Shown here: positions 53,037-64,000 of the stretch, one piece after another
Layout: each line of letters opens with the position of its first letter
Position numbering within the stretch: the first letter of the stretch is position 1
Assembly (NCBI RefSeq): GCF_021347895.1
Contig: NC_067120.1
Location: 26,149,361-26,213,360 of the forward strand
DNA length: 64,000 nucleotides
Direction of reading: 5' to 3'
Source of the DNA: Acanthochromis polyacanthus
Lineage: Eukaryota; Chordata; Actinopteri; Pomacentridae
Made by a program: the position numbers and the translations under genes
The notes under the pieces: generated by a model
Told to the model about the DNA's origin: nothing
What the model saw: only the letters and a program-made list of their open reading frames with translations
Databases searched by the model: none

Positions 53037-53173
53037 CAGGCAGGAGAAGGAGTCATTCATGCGATGCTGCAGAGTGTGTTTCTGTAAAATGGTGAACATG
53101 GCGGCGTGATCGAACCGACTTGGAGCTGCAGAGATTAACTCCTCCACTCCTTGACGCTGAGTTGGATCCAGGC
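53037..53173 (-). CDS. cadps2: CADPS-like exon a (most 5' exon found)
   Basis: On the minus strand the acceptor TTCTGCTCAG precedes GCCTGGATCC, and the exon ends TGCCTG before the donor GTACGT. After two bases carried from an upstream exon it reads LDPTQRQGVEELISAAPSRF, DHAAMFTILQKHTLQHRMND and SFSCL. It ends in phase 0 and joins exactly to GWFSPGQVF of exon b. Identity rests on this join and on the RQGVEEL-APSRFDHA pattern; it is less certain than exons b to e. No upstream exon was recognised between 53174 and 64000. Confidence 0.85.
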
Positions 53174-53372
53174 CTGAGCAGAAAGCACAGAGAGGGAGGA
53201 AAAAAAGTTACACAACCATATCAACATGCGCAAAAAAAAAAATCATTTGGGAAACAAAGCTCCTGACATGAATTTTCAGTCTCAGTACATTAAGGACAAA
53301 CATTAGTACCAATTGTTATCAAATGAGGAAAAAACACGAGCTCCACAATTAACCAATAAATATTTAACTCTA

Positions 53373-53728
53373 AGGGCTGCACAGTGATCAGTGGTTAGCA
53401 CTTTCGCCTTACAGCTAGAAGCTCCTCAGTTCACATCCTGGCCTTCCCGGGATCTTTCTGCATGGAGTTTGCATGTTGTCTTTGTGCATGCATGAGTTTT
53501 CTCCAGGTACTCTGGCTTCCTCCCACAGTCCAAAAACATTCTGAGGTTAATTGGTGACTCTAAAATTGTCTGAATGTGAATGTGAACGTGATTGTCTCTA
53601 TATGTAGTCCAGTGATAGACTGGTGATCTGTCCAGAGTGTCCCCTGCCTTCATCCTAAGTCAGCTGGGATAGGCTCCAGTCCCCCATGATCTTAATGAGG
53701 ATTAAGTGGTATATAGTAATGGATGACT
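53373..53728 (+). repeat. tRNA-like-headed interspersed repeat, full copy
   Basis: Head GTGGTTAGCACTTTCGCCTT, middle CTTCCTCCCACAGTCCAAAA, end ATCTTAATGAGGATTAAGTG and ATGGATGA. The B-box region is degraded (CAGTTCACATCC). Same orientation as 59132-59497. Confidence 0.87.
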
Positions 53729-54614
53729 ATTTAACTCTTGTAGATATATGACAGTGAGCAGCAATATGGCAGCCAGGTAACAATTAAGAAATTTAGAAAA
53801 GGGGATTTAAAAGTAAAAAAAAAAAAAAAAGTTTGAACTAATGTGGTATCATGTTGCTTGCCTGTTACAATGGTTCCTGTTCAGTTAGATTAGGCTGTCT
53901 AAATAACACACAGCATGAGCTTTCTGAACTGTATGCAGGTGGTGCATTTGCAGTAAATTTGAGGCTATGCCATGTAGAATCAAACTAGAGTTGAGTTTAT
54001 CTTCATGGGAAGCCGTGTTTGCAGGAAGGAGGGGTGAAAGTGTCATAAAGTACAGTAAATAAACAACTGCATAGATTTCTTTGCATGGTCCTGTCAGTGA
54101 AACCACAGCTAAAGAGGTGATACATAAATGTGTTCAGATTCACAATCATTCATGCCTCAGCAGTGAACCGAAGTGTAAACACATACAGACTACAATGGCA
54201 AAGACAGTTCTCAGTGCTGTGGTTAATGGTTCCCACCTCAGTTGGCTACAAATCCTCTGTGAAGCTGTCAGTACTCCCAGCTGACACAAAATATTCATCA
54301 ACATGGACAACATGTGAGGAAAACACTGGATGTCACTCAGAGTGGAAAAAACAGCCAGGAAGACAACAACATATCACTGATGAAATGCAGCAGAAGATCA
54401 GGCTTCATGTCCACATGAACAGAGAGCTGGATGTGCCTCTTTCTTGCATTGCAAAAGCATAAACCAGAAAACATTTAGCAGTTTAACATTGAAAGTTACT
54501 TTATAGTCAACCAGAGATCTGTGCGTCTCCTGAAAGGCCACATGTTGAACAACCGCAAAAACACACATTTTGTTAAAAGTTGTTCCTGACAGTACAGTCA
54601 AAACTAAAACAGCA
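53729..54614. other. Stretch upstream of exon a, no gene
   Basis: Presumed intron. A 110-codon open frame at 54130-54462 has no recognisable motif. An A run lies at about 53815. Confidence 0.35.
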
Positions 54615-54960
54615 GTTAGAGAGTGCAGTACTACGCAAAGGCTGTTCATTCCCCCATATGGTATTGTCAAAAATGCAGCATTTTTTTTCTTTTTTCTTTT
54701 CTTTTTTTATTTTTTATTTTTAGATATGCAGCATTTGTTTATTACTTTATTAGGGAGGAATTGATGGACTTGGAACCCCCCCCACACACACAATTTAATC
54801 AACTGCTCCTTGTATCATTTCCAACGGATAATTCCCGCTAAGTCTGCAGCGGTCGATTTGTAATAGGATCTCAATCATGCGATCGCCAGCAGGCAGCTGA
54901 CGTAGCGTTCACTTGTAGTCACAGTTAGAGTGACGCCGTGCCACTATCTCGTGGTGTTTA
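54615..54960 (-). repeat. Interspersed repeat family R1, partial
   Basis: Matches 26690-27150: AGAGAGTGCAGTACTACGC, TTCATTCCCCCATATGG, GCAGCGGTCGATTTGTAATA and CAGCAGGCAGCTGACGTAG. A T-rich insertion lies near 54680-54722. Confidence 0.75.
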
Positions 54961-55524
54961 AAGTAATGGTGTTGGCATTTTGCTTTTAGTATGTTGGTCG
55001 TTTGAAACCGGACATAACAAGTGAACCGTGGATCTGACTGGACAACCAGAGGGTACAATGGATGGTCAAAAAGAAGCCCTGCTCTTAAACATAATGTGCT
55101 TACTGAATGAACATCATGTGACATTCAAAAAGTATTGAAATCAGTCTTTAAGACTATAAACTTATTAGGAAAATGTTTACTTAGGTTATAGATCAAAGAA
55201 CTAGGATCATTTTTTCATAGACTTCTCTACAGTCAGCCATCTTTTGGCAAGAAGAGGAGTCACCCCCTGTTGACTGTCAGAAAGAATCCAGGTTCAAGGC
55301 ACATCTGGATGGACTTAATTGTCCACTTGCAAAGGCCATGTTCATCTTTTGCAGTCTATAGTTCCTCCTGAACATGTAAATATTTAAAAACAGCACAGAG
55401 ATAGATTTTTTTTTTTTGCCAATGCTCAGTAATTTTGTTGCGGTTCAAAAACAAAATAAGTGACTCAAACAGGATAATGTTGTGTTTATGTAAGAGACTA
55501 TTTTCTGCAGTGGAATCCCATATA
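54961..55524. other. Presumed intron, no feature recognised
   Basis: No repeat ends or coding blocks were seen. Confidence 0.4.
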
Positions 55525-55888
55525 CACTAGCGTTCAAAAATTTGGGGCCACCCAGACAATTTCATGTTTTCCATGAAGCTCACACTTTTATTCATGTGTT
55601 AACATAATTGCACAAGGGTTTTCTAATCATCAGTTAGCCTTTCAACACCATTAGCTAACACAATGTACCATGAGAACACACGAGTGATAGTTGCTGGAAA
55701 TAGGCCTCTGTGCCACTATGTAGATATTCCATTAAAAATCAGTCGTTTCCAGCTAGAATAGTCATTTACCACATTAGCAATATCTAGACTGTATTTCTGA
55801 TTCATTTAATGTTATCTAAATTGAAAAACTGTCTTTCTTTCAAAAATTAGGACATTTCTAAGTGACACCAAACTTTTGAATGCCAGTA
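55525..55888 (+). mobile_element. MITE family M1, complete copy
   Basis: Starts CACTAGCGTTCAAAAATTTG after TA and ends CCAAACTTTTGAATGCCAGTA before TA. 364 bp, non-coding, near-perfect order relative to the other M1 copies. Confidence 0.9.
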
Positions 55889-57769
55889 TATTTAGTCAAG
55901 TCAGTATTTATGTATTTACAGAGCCCAGAAGGTCACAAATCACAAATTTCTCAAGGGACTTTATAGTCTGTACAGCAGATAACAACCGCTGTCTGTAGAC
56001 AATCAATATAGATAAGCTGCAAAAAAGATAAAGGAAAAATCTCACAAGTGCAACTAAGCAGTGATAACTCTTTCAGGAAGCTATATGTCAAAAAGATGAG
56101 AAAAGCCAAATAGATTTACAAACACGGTCAACTGAGACAACTAAATTACTGGTGGTAAACTTGTAGTAATTTCCACATTTGGTGTTTTCTAGTAGACATC
56201 TGTGGCAGCAGCGGAGTGATGTTGGTCCGTATGTGAGACTGTGTCAAAATAAACTGCCAAAAATAAATAACAAGCTGGCTTCGGATATATGAGAAATTCC
56301 AATTAAGAGAAGAGATTCATTGTTGCTTTGGGTCTGCACATGAGATGTGTTGTGTATAAGAAAAAAGAGTATCAGTATCAGTTTGACATTCAATAAAACT
56401 GTAGTGAATAGTAATTAAATATTTTTGGTCAGCAGCACAGATACTTGAAACTCTTTTTTTGCTTGGACATGCAGCGCCTGGAGTAACAGACAACAACAAG
56501 GCTTTGGGGTCAGTGACAGACAAATCAACAGAACACAGAAAAATAAAAGAAGCCGAAGAGGCACAGAGCGTCCCGGCCTGAGCAAACCTGGGTTCATTTC
56601 CAGTCCTTTCAGGTCTTCCTGTTAATGGCTCCACCAAATGAAAAGCCTAACACTCTCCACTCTGCCTTCATTGTGGGAGTACATTTTGGGATGGGAAGTT
56701 TCTGAGCGTGACACATGGCCCCACAAAAGACCACGGCTTGCTGAAGAATGCCAGTGCTGTTTCCACGCCTGCGACGCCTGTGGCCTCACGCCCGAGACGA
56801 GCATTAGTGAGTGCTTTTTATTAACGCTGCCATTTTGTTTTTGTGTGGACACAGAGAAGCCCGCAAGGACTCTCAGACATTTGTGTTTCCCCCTTCCTCC
56901 CTTTGTCACTTTTGTCCAAAAGAGAAAAAGAAGACAGCAAAAGTGAAATCTCCACAATCAACTTCCAATCAACACTCCTCCTCCTCCTCCCGTCTTCTTT
57001 TCTTTTGATTCCCCCACTTTTCTATCTACGGCAGCCCTGTGGCTCCTATGGCCTGCTTTCCCTCTGTCTAATTCCGATGTAGGTCATTTTACATTCGTTA
57101 CTTCCAAAACACGGGATTGTCCTTAATGTAATTTACTGAAAAGACAGGGAGTGAAGGAGGCGACTCTAAAGAAAACGAGACAAAGAGATATAGATTAGTG
57201 CTGATATAAAGAGAAGGGAGGAGGGGAAGTATTGATTGGGGGACAAACAGCAGAGGAGTGATGTTGATCCGTGTCAAGTCAAACTTTCAGCTATTATCTG
57301 CAGGGTGTGTGAGTGGGGGGAGGTGTGTGTATGAATGAGTCTGTGTGGCAGAAAATGTGGATAGATGTCACTGCTCCTGGCACAGATGATGTTTTTGGTC
57401 CAGGTTCTCTGCAGGTTTGTTCTCTCTGTAATTTTGGAACAGTTTCTCATCAGTATGAAGCCTGTCATGCTCATAGACTTCGTTTCTGATAGTTTTGGTA
57501 AACATGACAGAACACATACACAAAAAGAGTAAATCTCATGTTTAGACTAAGTTGTAATCCTTAAAATAGGTTCACTAGACTTAATTCAGAAATACCATAA
57601 AACTGCTGTAGCTGTTGGCAGTACAGTCAAACAAACCATTATGCTTCTATTAAAAAAGTTAAAGTTAAGTCCCACATTTTTTATTTGACCAATAGGTTTC
57701 TAACGACTGGAAAAATTACATTTGCCACACATAACCAAGTGACAAAGAGTGATAAAACATTGTGTTAGA
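55889..57769. other. Presumed intron, possible conserved segment, no gene
   Basis: Bases about 56640-56950 are GC-richer and non-repetitive, with overlapping open frames on both strands but no recognisable protein. Regulatory DNA is possible but untested. Confidence 0.35.
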
Positions 57770-58560
57770 TATTGGAAGGAGGCTGAAAGGCCTTCTTGTC
57801 AAAACTCATCTTGAGTTTCCTCCACAGGTCCTCAATGGATTCAGATCGGGGCTCAGGCTGGGTCACTCCAAGATGGTGATATTGTTCCTGTAAAACCATT
57901 TCAGTTGCATGTTTCTGATTGTTGTCTTGTTGGAAGGTCTAGTGCTTCTCAAAGTTAGGTTTTGCTGTACATTGCCTTATGTTTTCCTCCATAATCATAA
58001 TGTCAATATATTTTCTCGTGATGCTATTCACTCTGACAAGGTTGTCTGGTCCATGTGCTGAAAAATTCCCCCACACACCCCCATTATATTGTCACTGCCA
58101 TGCTTGACCATGGGAATGGCATTCTTTGGATTGAATACATCTCCTTTCTTTCACCAAAAGAGATCCTGTAATCAAACAATGCATTTTTCATCACATCAGC
58201 TCTGTTATCATCTTATCAGACCAAGTCTTGCAAGTCTTTAGTGCCTGTCTTGGAGAAGCAGAGTCTTCCTTGGGTAGGGACACGAACCTTGCTCAAAGAT
58301 CACTGCTCAAATTCATGAAGACGGTCTTGCTGATTCTTTCTTCTCTGCCTCTACCATTCTTGTCAGTGCAGGGGTCACTTTTAGCATTGTACCACAAACT
58401 TTGAGAATTTTCACAATGGGAAAACTCCTTGTCCTTTATGGTGCTTTCCAATGTGGTCACTGATAATATCTCTTCATGGTGTTTCTCCATCTTATGAGCA
58501 GTGACTTGTAATTAACCAATTTTTGTCATTTCCAGCTAGAAGAAACCAATTGGTCAAATA
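57770..58560 (-). pseudogene. Old Tc1-type transposase relic
   Basis: The minus strand retains the C-terminal catalytic pattern: NMQLKWFYRNNITIL-like, [21 protein letters not shown] readings around 57820-57900 (in the DNA, GAATCCATTGAGGACCTGTG), a QQDN-NQKHAT-like segment, and CATGCTTGACCATGGGAATG corresponding to the glycine-rich box area. Frames are heavily scrambled and no terminal repeats were found. Confidence 0.6.
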
Positions 58561-59131
58561 AAAATTCACTATAAATGAAAAGATGGCAATGTTGTAAACA
58601 ATTTGGGCTCTAACTGTCGGTAAAAATGTGCGACCACTCTTAATGGTAGATGTAGTTTCTCAAAAGCAACAAAAAGTTAACACTGGGGAAGATACTGTAT
58701 TTTTCCCATCAATCCCTGCAAGTTTAGGGACATTTAAGATATTTAGGATTAATGATATGTAAGACTTGTTAAAACCTTTGTTAAGACTTTACATTAATGA
58801 AAGTAGTGTAGTGTCCTTTTGCAATGCACTGTTTTTGGCATCAGTGATGTCATTATGCCACTGAGCAGTCTGATCCCACTACATTCACTGACTGCTGTTT
58901 GATGTTTATGTTTTTATATTTTTTGAAAACCGCTTACAACTTCACTTAGCGCTGCATTTCCTTATGTCCCCAGTCATACAACCGTGTGTGAAGGGGACTG
59001 GATAAATGCTTACCAAGAAAAGTAAAGGACAGATGCATCCATACTCCCACCTAGACTCCTTGATTTATTAGTGACATGGAAAACAGCATGCAAATTCAAG
59101 AAAATTATATTTACAACAAACTGAATTTATT
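58561..59131. other. Presumed intron or flank, no gene
   Basis: Nothing is recognised. Confidence 0.4.
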
Positions 59132-59497
59132 TAGGGCTGCTCAGTGTAGTAGTGGTTAGCACTTTCGCCTTGCAGCAAGAAGATCCCGGGTTCGAATCCC
59201 GGGGTGGGCCTGGGATCTTTCTGCATGGAGTTTGCATGTTCTCCCTGAGCATGCGTGGGTTTTCTCCGGGCACTCCGGCTTCCTCCCACAGTCCAAAAAC
59301 ATGCTGAGGTTAATTGAGTACACTAAATTGCCCGTAGGTGTGAATGCGAGTGCGATTGTTCGTCTGTGTATGTAGCCCTGCGACAGACTGGCGACCTGTC
59401 CTGGGTGTCCCCTGCCTTCGCCCAAGTCAGCTGGGATAGGCTCCAGCACCTCCCGCGACCCTAATGAGGATAAAGCGGTGTATAGAGGATGGATGGA
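59132..59497 (+). repeat. tRNA-like-headed interspersed repeat, best-preserved copy
   Basis: The head has GTGGTTAGCACTTTCGCC, and CCCGGGTTCGAATCCCGG includes a perfect pol III B-box (GGTTCGAATCC). The body follows (CATGGAGTTTGCATGTTCTC, CCCACAGTCCAAAAACATGC, GTCAGCTGGGATAGGCTCCA), then CCCTAATGAGGATAAAGCGG and a GGAT tail. The B-box suggests a tRNA-derived SINE. No target duplication was established. Confidence 0.88.
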
Positions 59498-59668
59498 TGA
59501 ATTTATTTATTTCAAATTCTAAATGTAATTTGTTCTACATTTCTTGTGTGAAGCCTTTGACAAACATTTAGCATTGAAAACTATGCAGCTGTACAGCACA
59601 TTCAGTTCAGAATTTTGAAAATCAGATTCACAGAAATACTAAACCTTTTCCTTTCCCTGGAGATGCAC

Positions 59669-59850
59669 TACTGTTCAAAAGTGTGGCGTCATTTAGATAT
59701 GTCCTTGTTATTGAGACAAAAGTATTTTTTTCAATGAAGACAACATTAAATGAAACAGAAATGTAGTCTAGACATTGTTAATGTGATAAAGGACTTTTTG
59801 GAATATCTACATAGGGCCGATTTCCAGCAACCATCACGCCTGTGTTCTTT
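59669..59850 (-). mobile_element. MITE family M1, truncated copy
   Basis: Begins CACTACTGTTCAAAAGTGTG and proceeds in the inverse M1 order to TTTCCAGCAACCATCACGCC at about 59850, where it stops. Confidence 0.8.
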
Positions 59851-59999
59851 TTGTTTTATTTTACATTGATACAGTACACAGACATACAAGATAGCAAAGG
59901 AAAGAATTACCAACAGCTTCAGACAGTTGATTGCTGGAGTTTAGAGGCAGTTATGTATGAGGTGTGACTGTATTATTGTGAGTATGCGTGTGTGTGTTT

Positions 60000-60303
60000 G
60001 TTTGTTTGTTTGTTTGTTTGTTTGTGTGTACTTGTTTCTGCTATACCGGTGGGGACTTTGACCTGACTATTTGCTATAAAGGTGGGGACTTGTCTTACGG
60101 TGGGGACCTAAAATGAGGTCCCCACGGGTGGCAACACCGTTTTCTTGGCCATATTGTTGTTAATAAAAAATGTAAAAGTGCAAAAACGTTTGTTTAGGGT
60201 TAGGCATTGATTTGGTGATGGTTAAGGTTAGGGTTAGGGTAAGGGTTAGGAGTTAGATATGAATGGGAGTCAATGGTAAGTCCCCACCGGTATAGAAAAA
60301 CAA

Positions 60304-60378
<75 letters not shown>
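60000..60378. repeat. CA-flanked module with telomere-like repeats, copy 3 (inverted)
   Basis: A TTTG/TG tract at about 59988-60028 and a TG tract at 60305-60378 flank a centre with three GGTGGGGAC blocks, a GTTAGGGTTAGGG run (about 60220-60250) and GAATGGGAGTCAATGGTAAG. It is the inverse of 40776-41223. Confidence 0.9.
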
Positions 60379-60380
<2 letters not shown>

Positions 60381-60780
60381 AAAAAAACAATAATAATAAT
60401 AAATGATAAATGAAATTGTATAAATTGTAATGATGTGATCACAACAACAATACCAGTAAGGATTATTATATGGGTAATGGTAACCAGCAGATAGGGAGGG
60501 GAAAATAACAATAGTGGATGATATAGTAACTACAGTAGTATATAATCTAGAAACTACAATAATAATATTAATACTAGTATAATATGACAATAATAATAAT
60601 AGTGATAATACCAGTAATAATAATAATAATAGCAATAGAGATAATAATAACAATAGTGGTGGTAGTAATATCAAGAATAATAGCAATAGCAGCAGTAGTA
60701 GTGGTAGCGGCAGCAGCAGTAGTAGTATTAGTAATCATAACAACGATAACAACAACAACAACAGTAATACAAAAATAATA
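60379..60780. repeat. Degenerate AAT/AGT/AAC-rich low-complexity tract
   Basis: Long run of imperfect ATAATA, AGTAGT, GCAGCAGTA and AACAACAAC units following the TG tract. Open frames here are low-complexity artefacts. Confidence 0.9.
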
Positions 60781-60914
60781 ATATCACACTGTCAACAAAA
60801 AGAAGATCAAAAACAAAATGTGAGATTGTGGTAGTAATATAGGAGTACTGGTAGCATCAGTAGTAATTGTACTATAACTGCAGGTGGTCTGAGAAGCTAG
60901 CAACAATATATTAT

Positions 60915-63900
60915 TTAATATATGATAATAATTAAAGAACAAAGGCTACAGAAGGTGGAAGAATTAAAACGAGGTCTTAAGTCCCGGCAGGCTCTGTTCA
61001 CAAAAGCCAAATCACAAAGCGAGGCTGCTGTCAAGGCTAGTTTTATTGTGGCAAAAGAGGTCGCAAAATCAGCCGGGCGATTTACAGAAGGAGATTTTAT
61101 CAAAAACTGTATGCTTAAAGTTTGTGATGCAGTGTGCCCAGACAAAAGGGAACTATTTTCAAACGTGAGCCTGAGCAGGAACACCGTTGCTGAACGTGTA
61201 GACCAGCTTTCCACCAATCTAGAAGAACAGCTTGTGGGAAAGGGAAAAAATTTCATCGCATATTCCCTTGCTGTGGATGAGAGCACCGACACATCTGACA
61301 TTGCCCAGCTGTCAATTTTCATCTGCGGAGGGGACTCCAGCCTGAGCATAACAGAAGAGTTTTTGGCATTATGTCCTATGCATGACACAACTACAGGACA
61401 AGATCTGTATGAAGAGGTATCCAGATGTGTCAATGAGATGGGGCTGCCTTGGGAAAAACTCATGGGATTGACAACTGATGGAGCATCCGCGATGTGCGGG
61501 CACAGGAGTGGATTGGCGGCAAGGATGCGGGAGGAAAACGTCACACATGAGCTGACAGCGTATCACTGCATAATACACCAGGAGTCGTTGTGTGGCAAAG
61601 CCTTGAAAATGGAACATGTAATGAGCACCATAACGCGAGCAATTAACTTCATCAGAGCCAAAGGTTAAATCACCGCCAGTTCAAGGCAGTGGTGTAGTGG
61701 TCCCTGGAGAAGTGGGTATACTCTTAATTTTCACCTTTTTTTTTAATTAGTCCAGAAAAACGCCCAGTTTTAGAAACAGTGACATAGAAGACTACTCTAC
61801 TCAATTTATTCAGTCATTTCTACTTGCCCACTATTATAAAATTATCATGACTTGATTAGGAGCAGTTTGTAGTTATTACTGGTCACACAAGCAAACTGGA
61901 TTAATGTAACATGTATTTATCATGAGGCAAACATGGTGTTTCAGTTACTTTTGAACATTTATTTAAATAAAACACTTCAAATATGAAGTTGACAGTGCAT
62001 CCTTGTTCATATTTCATCATGAATAAAACCTCAATATTGTTTTAGGTCAAATCTTAAACTACCTGTCCCCATTCTTGTGTTTTTACTTACTTTAAAATCA
62101 ACTACCAGCCTAGAGGTTTTCCCACATTATCCCAATCTAGCTAGCTTCAGACTTACGTTAGAATAACGTTAGCCTTTGAAAACGTTAGTCAGACTCGCCC
62201 GACACTCAGTTTAACCCGTTGCGCTTCAGTTATGCTTCAGTGTCCCGCCCGCGGGACACTTTGAGATCTGCATAAGCAATTTGCTAAATGTCTGAAACTG
62301 CAAACGCGATTATACAAACACTATACGCCGATGGAAAGCTTAGATTCTCAGGAATCCGCCGGTATAAACCACTTTCAGATGTGATTACCACAGCGGTAAT
62401 ATAAACACATTTGTCCGACAAACAACGAATATCCATCCATCCGTTCTCTATACACGGCTTCAACGTACACAGCGCGACTCACATTTCCGGGTTCATGATT
62501 ACACACAGATGAAAATATTCCACAAAAAACGGTCATAATCCAATCTTAGACATCCAGACGACACAAGCCAGTAAACTATTTGTCCAAAACATGTCTTGAA
62601 TATATATGATTGTATATGATCCACGAATAGGTCGTTTACGAGGAAATGCACCTTGCGAATATTCCCTGTATTTCTCGTCATATTTTTATTTACAAATAGA
62701 ATATTAGCGATTTTTTTTGTACTGAAAATGGCTGGAATTGAATGCAGCTTTAACCACTGGCGACAAAATATCCTCTCCTTGAAATGTGCAGTCATATTGC
62801 CAGTAGTTTAAAACAATGATTCATTTGGAAACCACCTTAAAACTTACCTGAGAATTATATCGTCCATGAAAGTAGGTTCGCTCGATACGTGCCACTCACT
62901 TGAAAGGTGTTTATTCTGACTTTCTCGCATTTCCGCGCATCTTTCAAGCACACCTGTCAATCAACTGGAGTGCCACAGAGGTGTTAGCAAAATTTTCCTC
63001 TGTATGACCCGCCCTACTCTGCCTCTGATTGGCTCATCCCTAAAGTTAACCAATCGAATCAGTGAAGGTAGCATGTACCAGCCAATTACAGGCAGAGGAG
63101 GGTTGTTCATGGCTTCATCATCCTTAAGCAAAAGAGGGCTACCTGGCACACAGATATTACTGAATGATGCGCACCAGGGAGCATTAGAAGTGGGTATACG
63201 CAATGCTAACTGAAAAATAAGTGGGTATACGCCGTATACCGCCGTATACCCTGGACTACACCACTGGTTCAAGGCATTTCTGGGCGAGTTAGATACAGAG
63301 TATAGTGACTTGCCCTATCACACAGAGGTGCGATGGCTAAGCCAGGCAAAGGTGCTGCAAAGATGTTTCGAGCTGTGTGAGGAGATCTGTCTGTTCATGG
63401 AAAGCAAAGGGAAAGACACAACGGAGCTCCGAGATGAAACGTTTCTGTGTGAAATGACGTTTCTGTGCGACATCACGAGCCATCTGAATCTGATGAACCT
63501 GCAGCTGCAGGGATGGGGGCGTGTCATCTCTGATATGTACAGTACAGTGAAGGCATTTAAAACCAAGCTGAGTCTGTGGGAGACGCAGATGCGGATAGAA
63601 AACTTGAGCCACTTTCCCAGCTGCCAGACCATGAAAGAGAAGCTCTCTACCTCTGTGTGCACAGTTTGCCGATAAACTCAACATACTTGCCGCCGACTTC
63701 CGACGCCGATTTGCTGACTTTGAAGCCCAAAAATGCAGGTTTGCACTGCTCGGCAATCCTTTTGCAGTTGACGTGGAAAGCGCACCACCAAACCTACAAA
63801 TAGAGTTGATTGAGCTCCAGTGCAATGACACACTGAAGGAAAAAATATGAGAGAGTGGGTGCTGCTGAGTTTGCACGTTTCATCCCCAACACAATGCCCC

Positions 63901-64000
63901 AGCTGCGCATCCAAGCTGCTCCGACGCTCTCTATGTTTGGCAGCACATACCTGTGTGAACAACTGTTCTCTTTGATGAAGCTAAACAAAACATCACACAG
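60915..64000 (+). pseudogene. Broken hAT transposase (GTF2IRD2-like), interrupted by a nested element
   Basis: The plus strand 60922-61668 is open and reads SRQALFTKAKSQSEAAVKAS, AGRFTEGDFIKNCML, LAVDESTDTSDIAQL, LTTDGASAMCGHRSGLAARM and YHCIIHQESLCGKALKM. This is the DUF4371/RNaseH-like core of hAT transposases shared with GTF2IRD2-type genes. A one-base loss near 61667 ends the frame. After the nested element (61687-63266) it resumes as FKAFLGELDTEYSDLPYHTE, VRWLSQAKVLQRCFELCEEI and DITSHLNLMNLQLQG. Further frameshifts occur near 63650 and 63848. The C-terminal PTLSMFGSTYLCEQLFSLMK follows and the window ends inside it. It is not functional; terminal repeats were not found. Confidence 0.88.
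61687..63266. mobile_element. Non-autonomous hAT element (1580 bp) with 8-bp duplication
   Basis: The ends CAGTGGTGTAGTGGTCCCTG and CCTGGACTACACCACTG are inverted repeats. The perfect 8-bp duplication GTTCAAGG lies at 61679-61686 and 63267-63274. Near each end are GGGTATAC motifs; the right end has tandem GTATACCGCC units. The interior has no transposase-like protein. It includes a 10-bp-arm palindrome (AGTGTCCCGC/GCGGGACACT, about 62241-62262). It is inserted in the coding core of another hAT element. Confidence 0.92.

Noticed and set aside
54130..54462. 110-codon plus-strand open frame as a gene
   Set aside because: No recognisable domain and opposite to the host gene. Probably chance.
59160..59200. 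A tRNA gene, because of the perfect B-box GGTTCGAATCC
   Set aside because: No cloverleaf fold or acceptor stem could be made; the same head begins several copies of a 360-bp repeat.
60000..60378. CRISPR-like spaced repeats (the GGTGGGGAC blocks)
   Set aside because: Spacing is irregular, there are only three blocks, and the setting is a vertebrate nuclear genome.
62213..62262. A piggyBac-type element starting TTAACCC with a GC palindrome
   Set aside because: No matching inverted end with TTAA was found. The sequence is better explained as the interior of the hAT element.

Overview
This is vertebrate nuclear DNA, almost certainly from a ray-finned fish, probably a percomorph. It has short coding exons with GT-AG borders separated by introns of 1.6 to 14 kb. 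It also has many Tc1-type and hAT-type DNA transposons, a LINE, tRNA-derived SINEs and long CA microsatellites. There is no sign of bacterial operons, ribosome binding sites or CRISPR.

The only host gene I can support lies on the minus strand. Six consecutive exons were found by translating short conserved blocks: 53037-53173, 38975-39162, 26370-26471, 15345-15408, 13598-13721 and 11017-11117. All five junctions join in phase, giving about 238 contiguous codons of a CAPS protein (calcium-dependent secretion activator). The sequence looks closer to CADPS2 than to CADPS. The segment lies roughly between the PH domain and the MHD1/MUN domain. Upstream exons must lie beyond base 64000 or be unrecognised, and downstream exons below 11017 were not found, so the window is an internal slice of a large gene.

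Most of the rest is transposon. Five Tc1-type insertions are (nearly) full length. Three of them belong to one family and are almost identical (6564-8200, 33771-35405, 50839-52473). One more has an intact 339-codon transposase (47425-49053). Two older ones are broken (11823-13485, 22783-24353), and there are further relics at 1320-5654, 45700-46335 and 57770-58560. hAT elements lie at 1528-5004, 35638-37886 and 60915-64000 (running off the window), with two non-autonomous hAT insertions at 36784-37186 and 61687-63266. A nearly complete LINE lies at about 16731-21598.

The most informative aspect is nesting, dated by target-site duplications readable in the sequence: a hAT inside a Tc1 relic (1320-5654); a LINE inside a MITE (16707-21887); a SINE inside a hAT MITE inside a hAT element (35638-37886); a Tc1 inside a tRNA-like repeat (50706-52695); and a non-autonomous hAT inside a hAT transposase gene (61687-63266). 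Three copies of a CA-flanked module with telomere-like TAACCC runs also occur. I found no convincing new biological system. The more unusual items are the triple nest, the CA-flanked module, the 1.58-kb non-autonomous hAT with unexplained interior, and the potentially active Tc1 copies.
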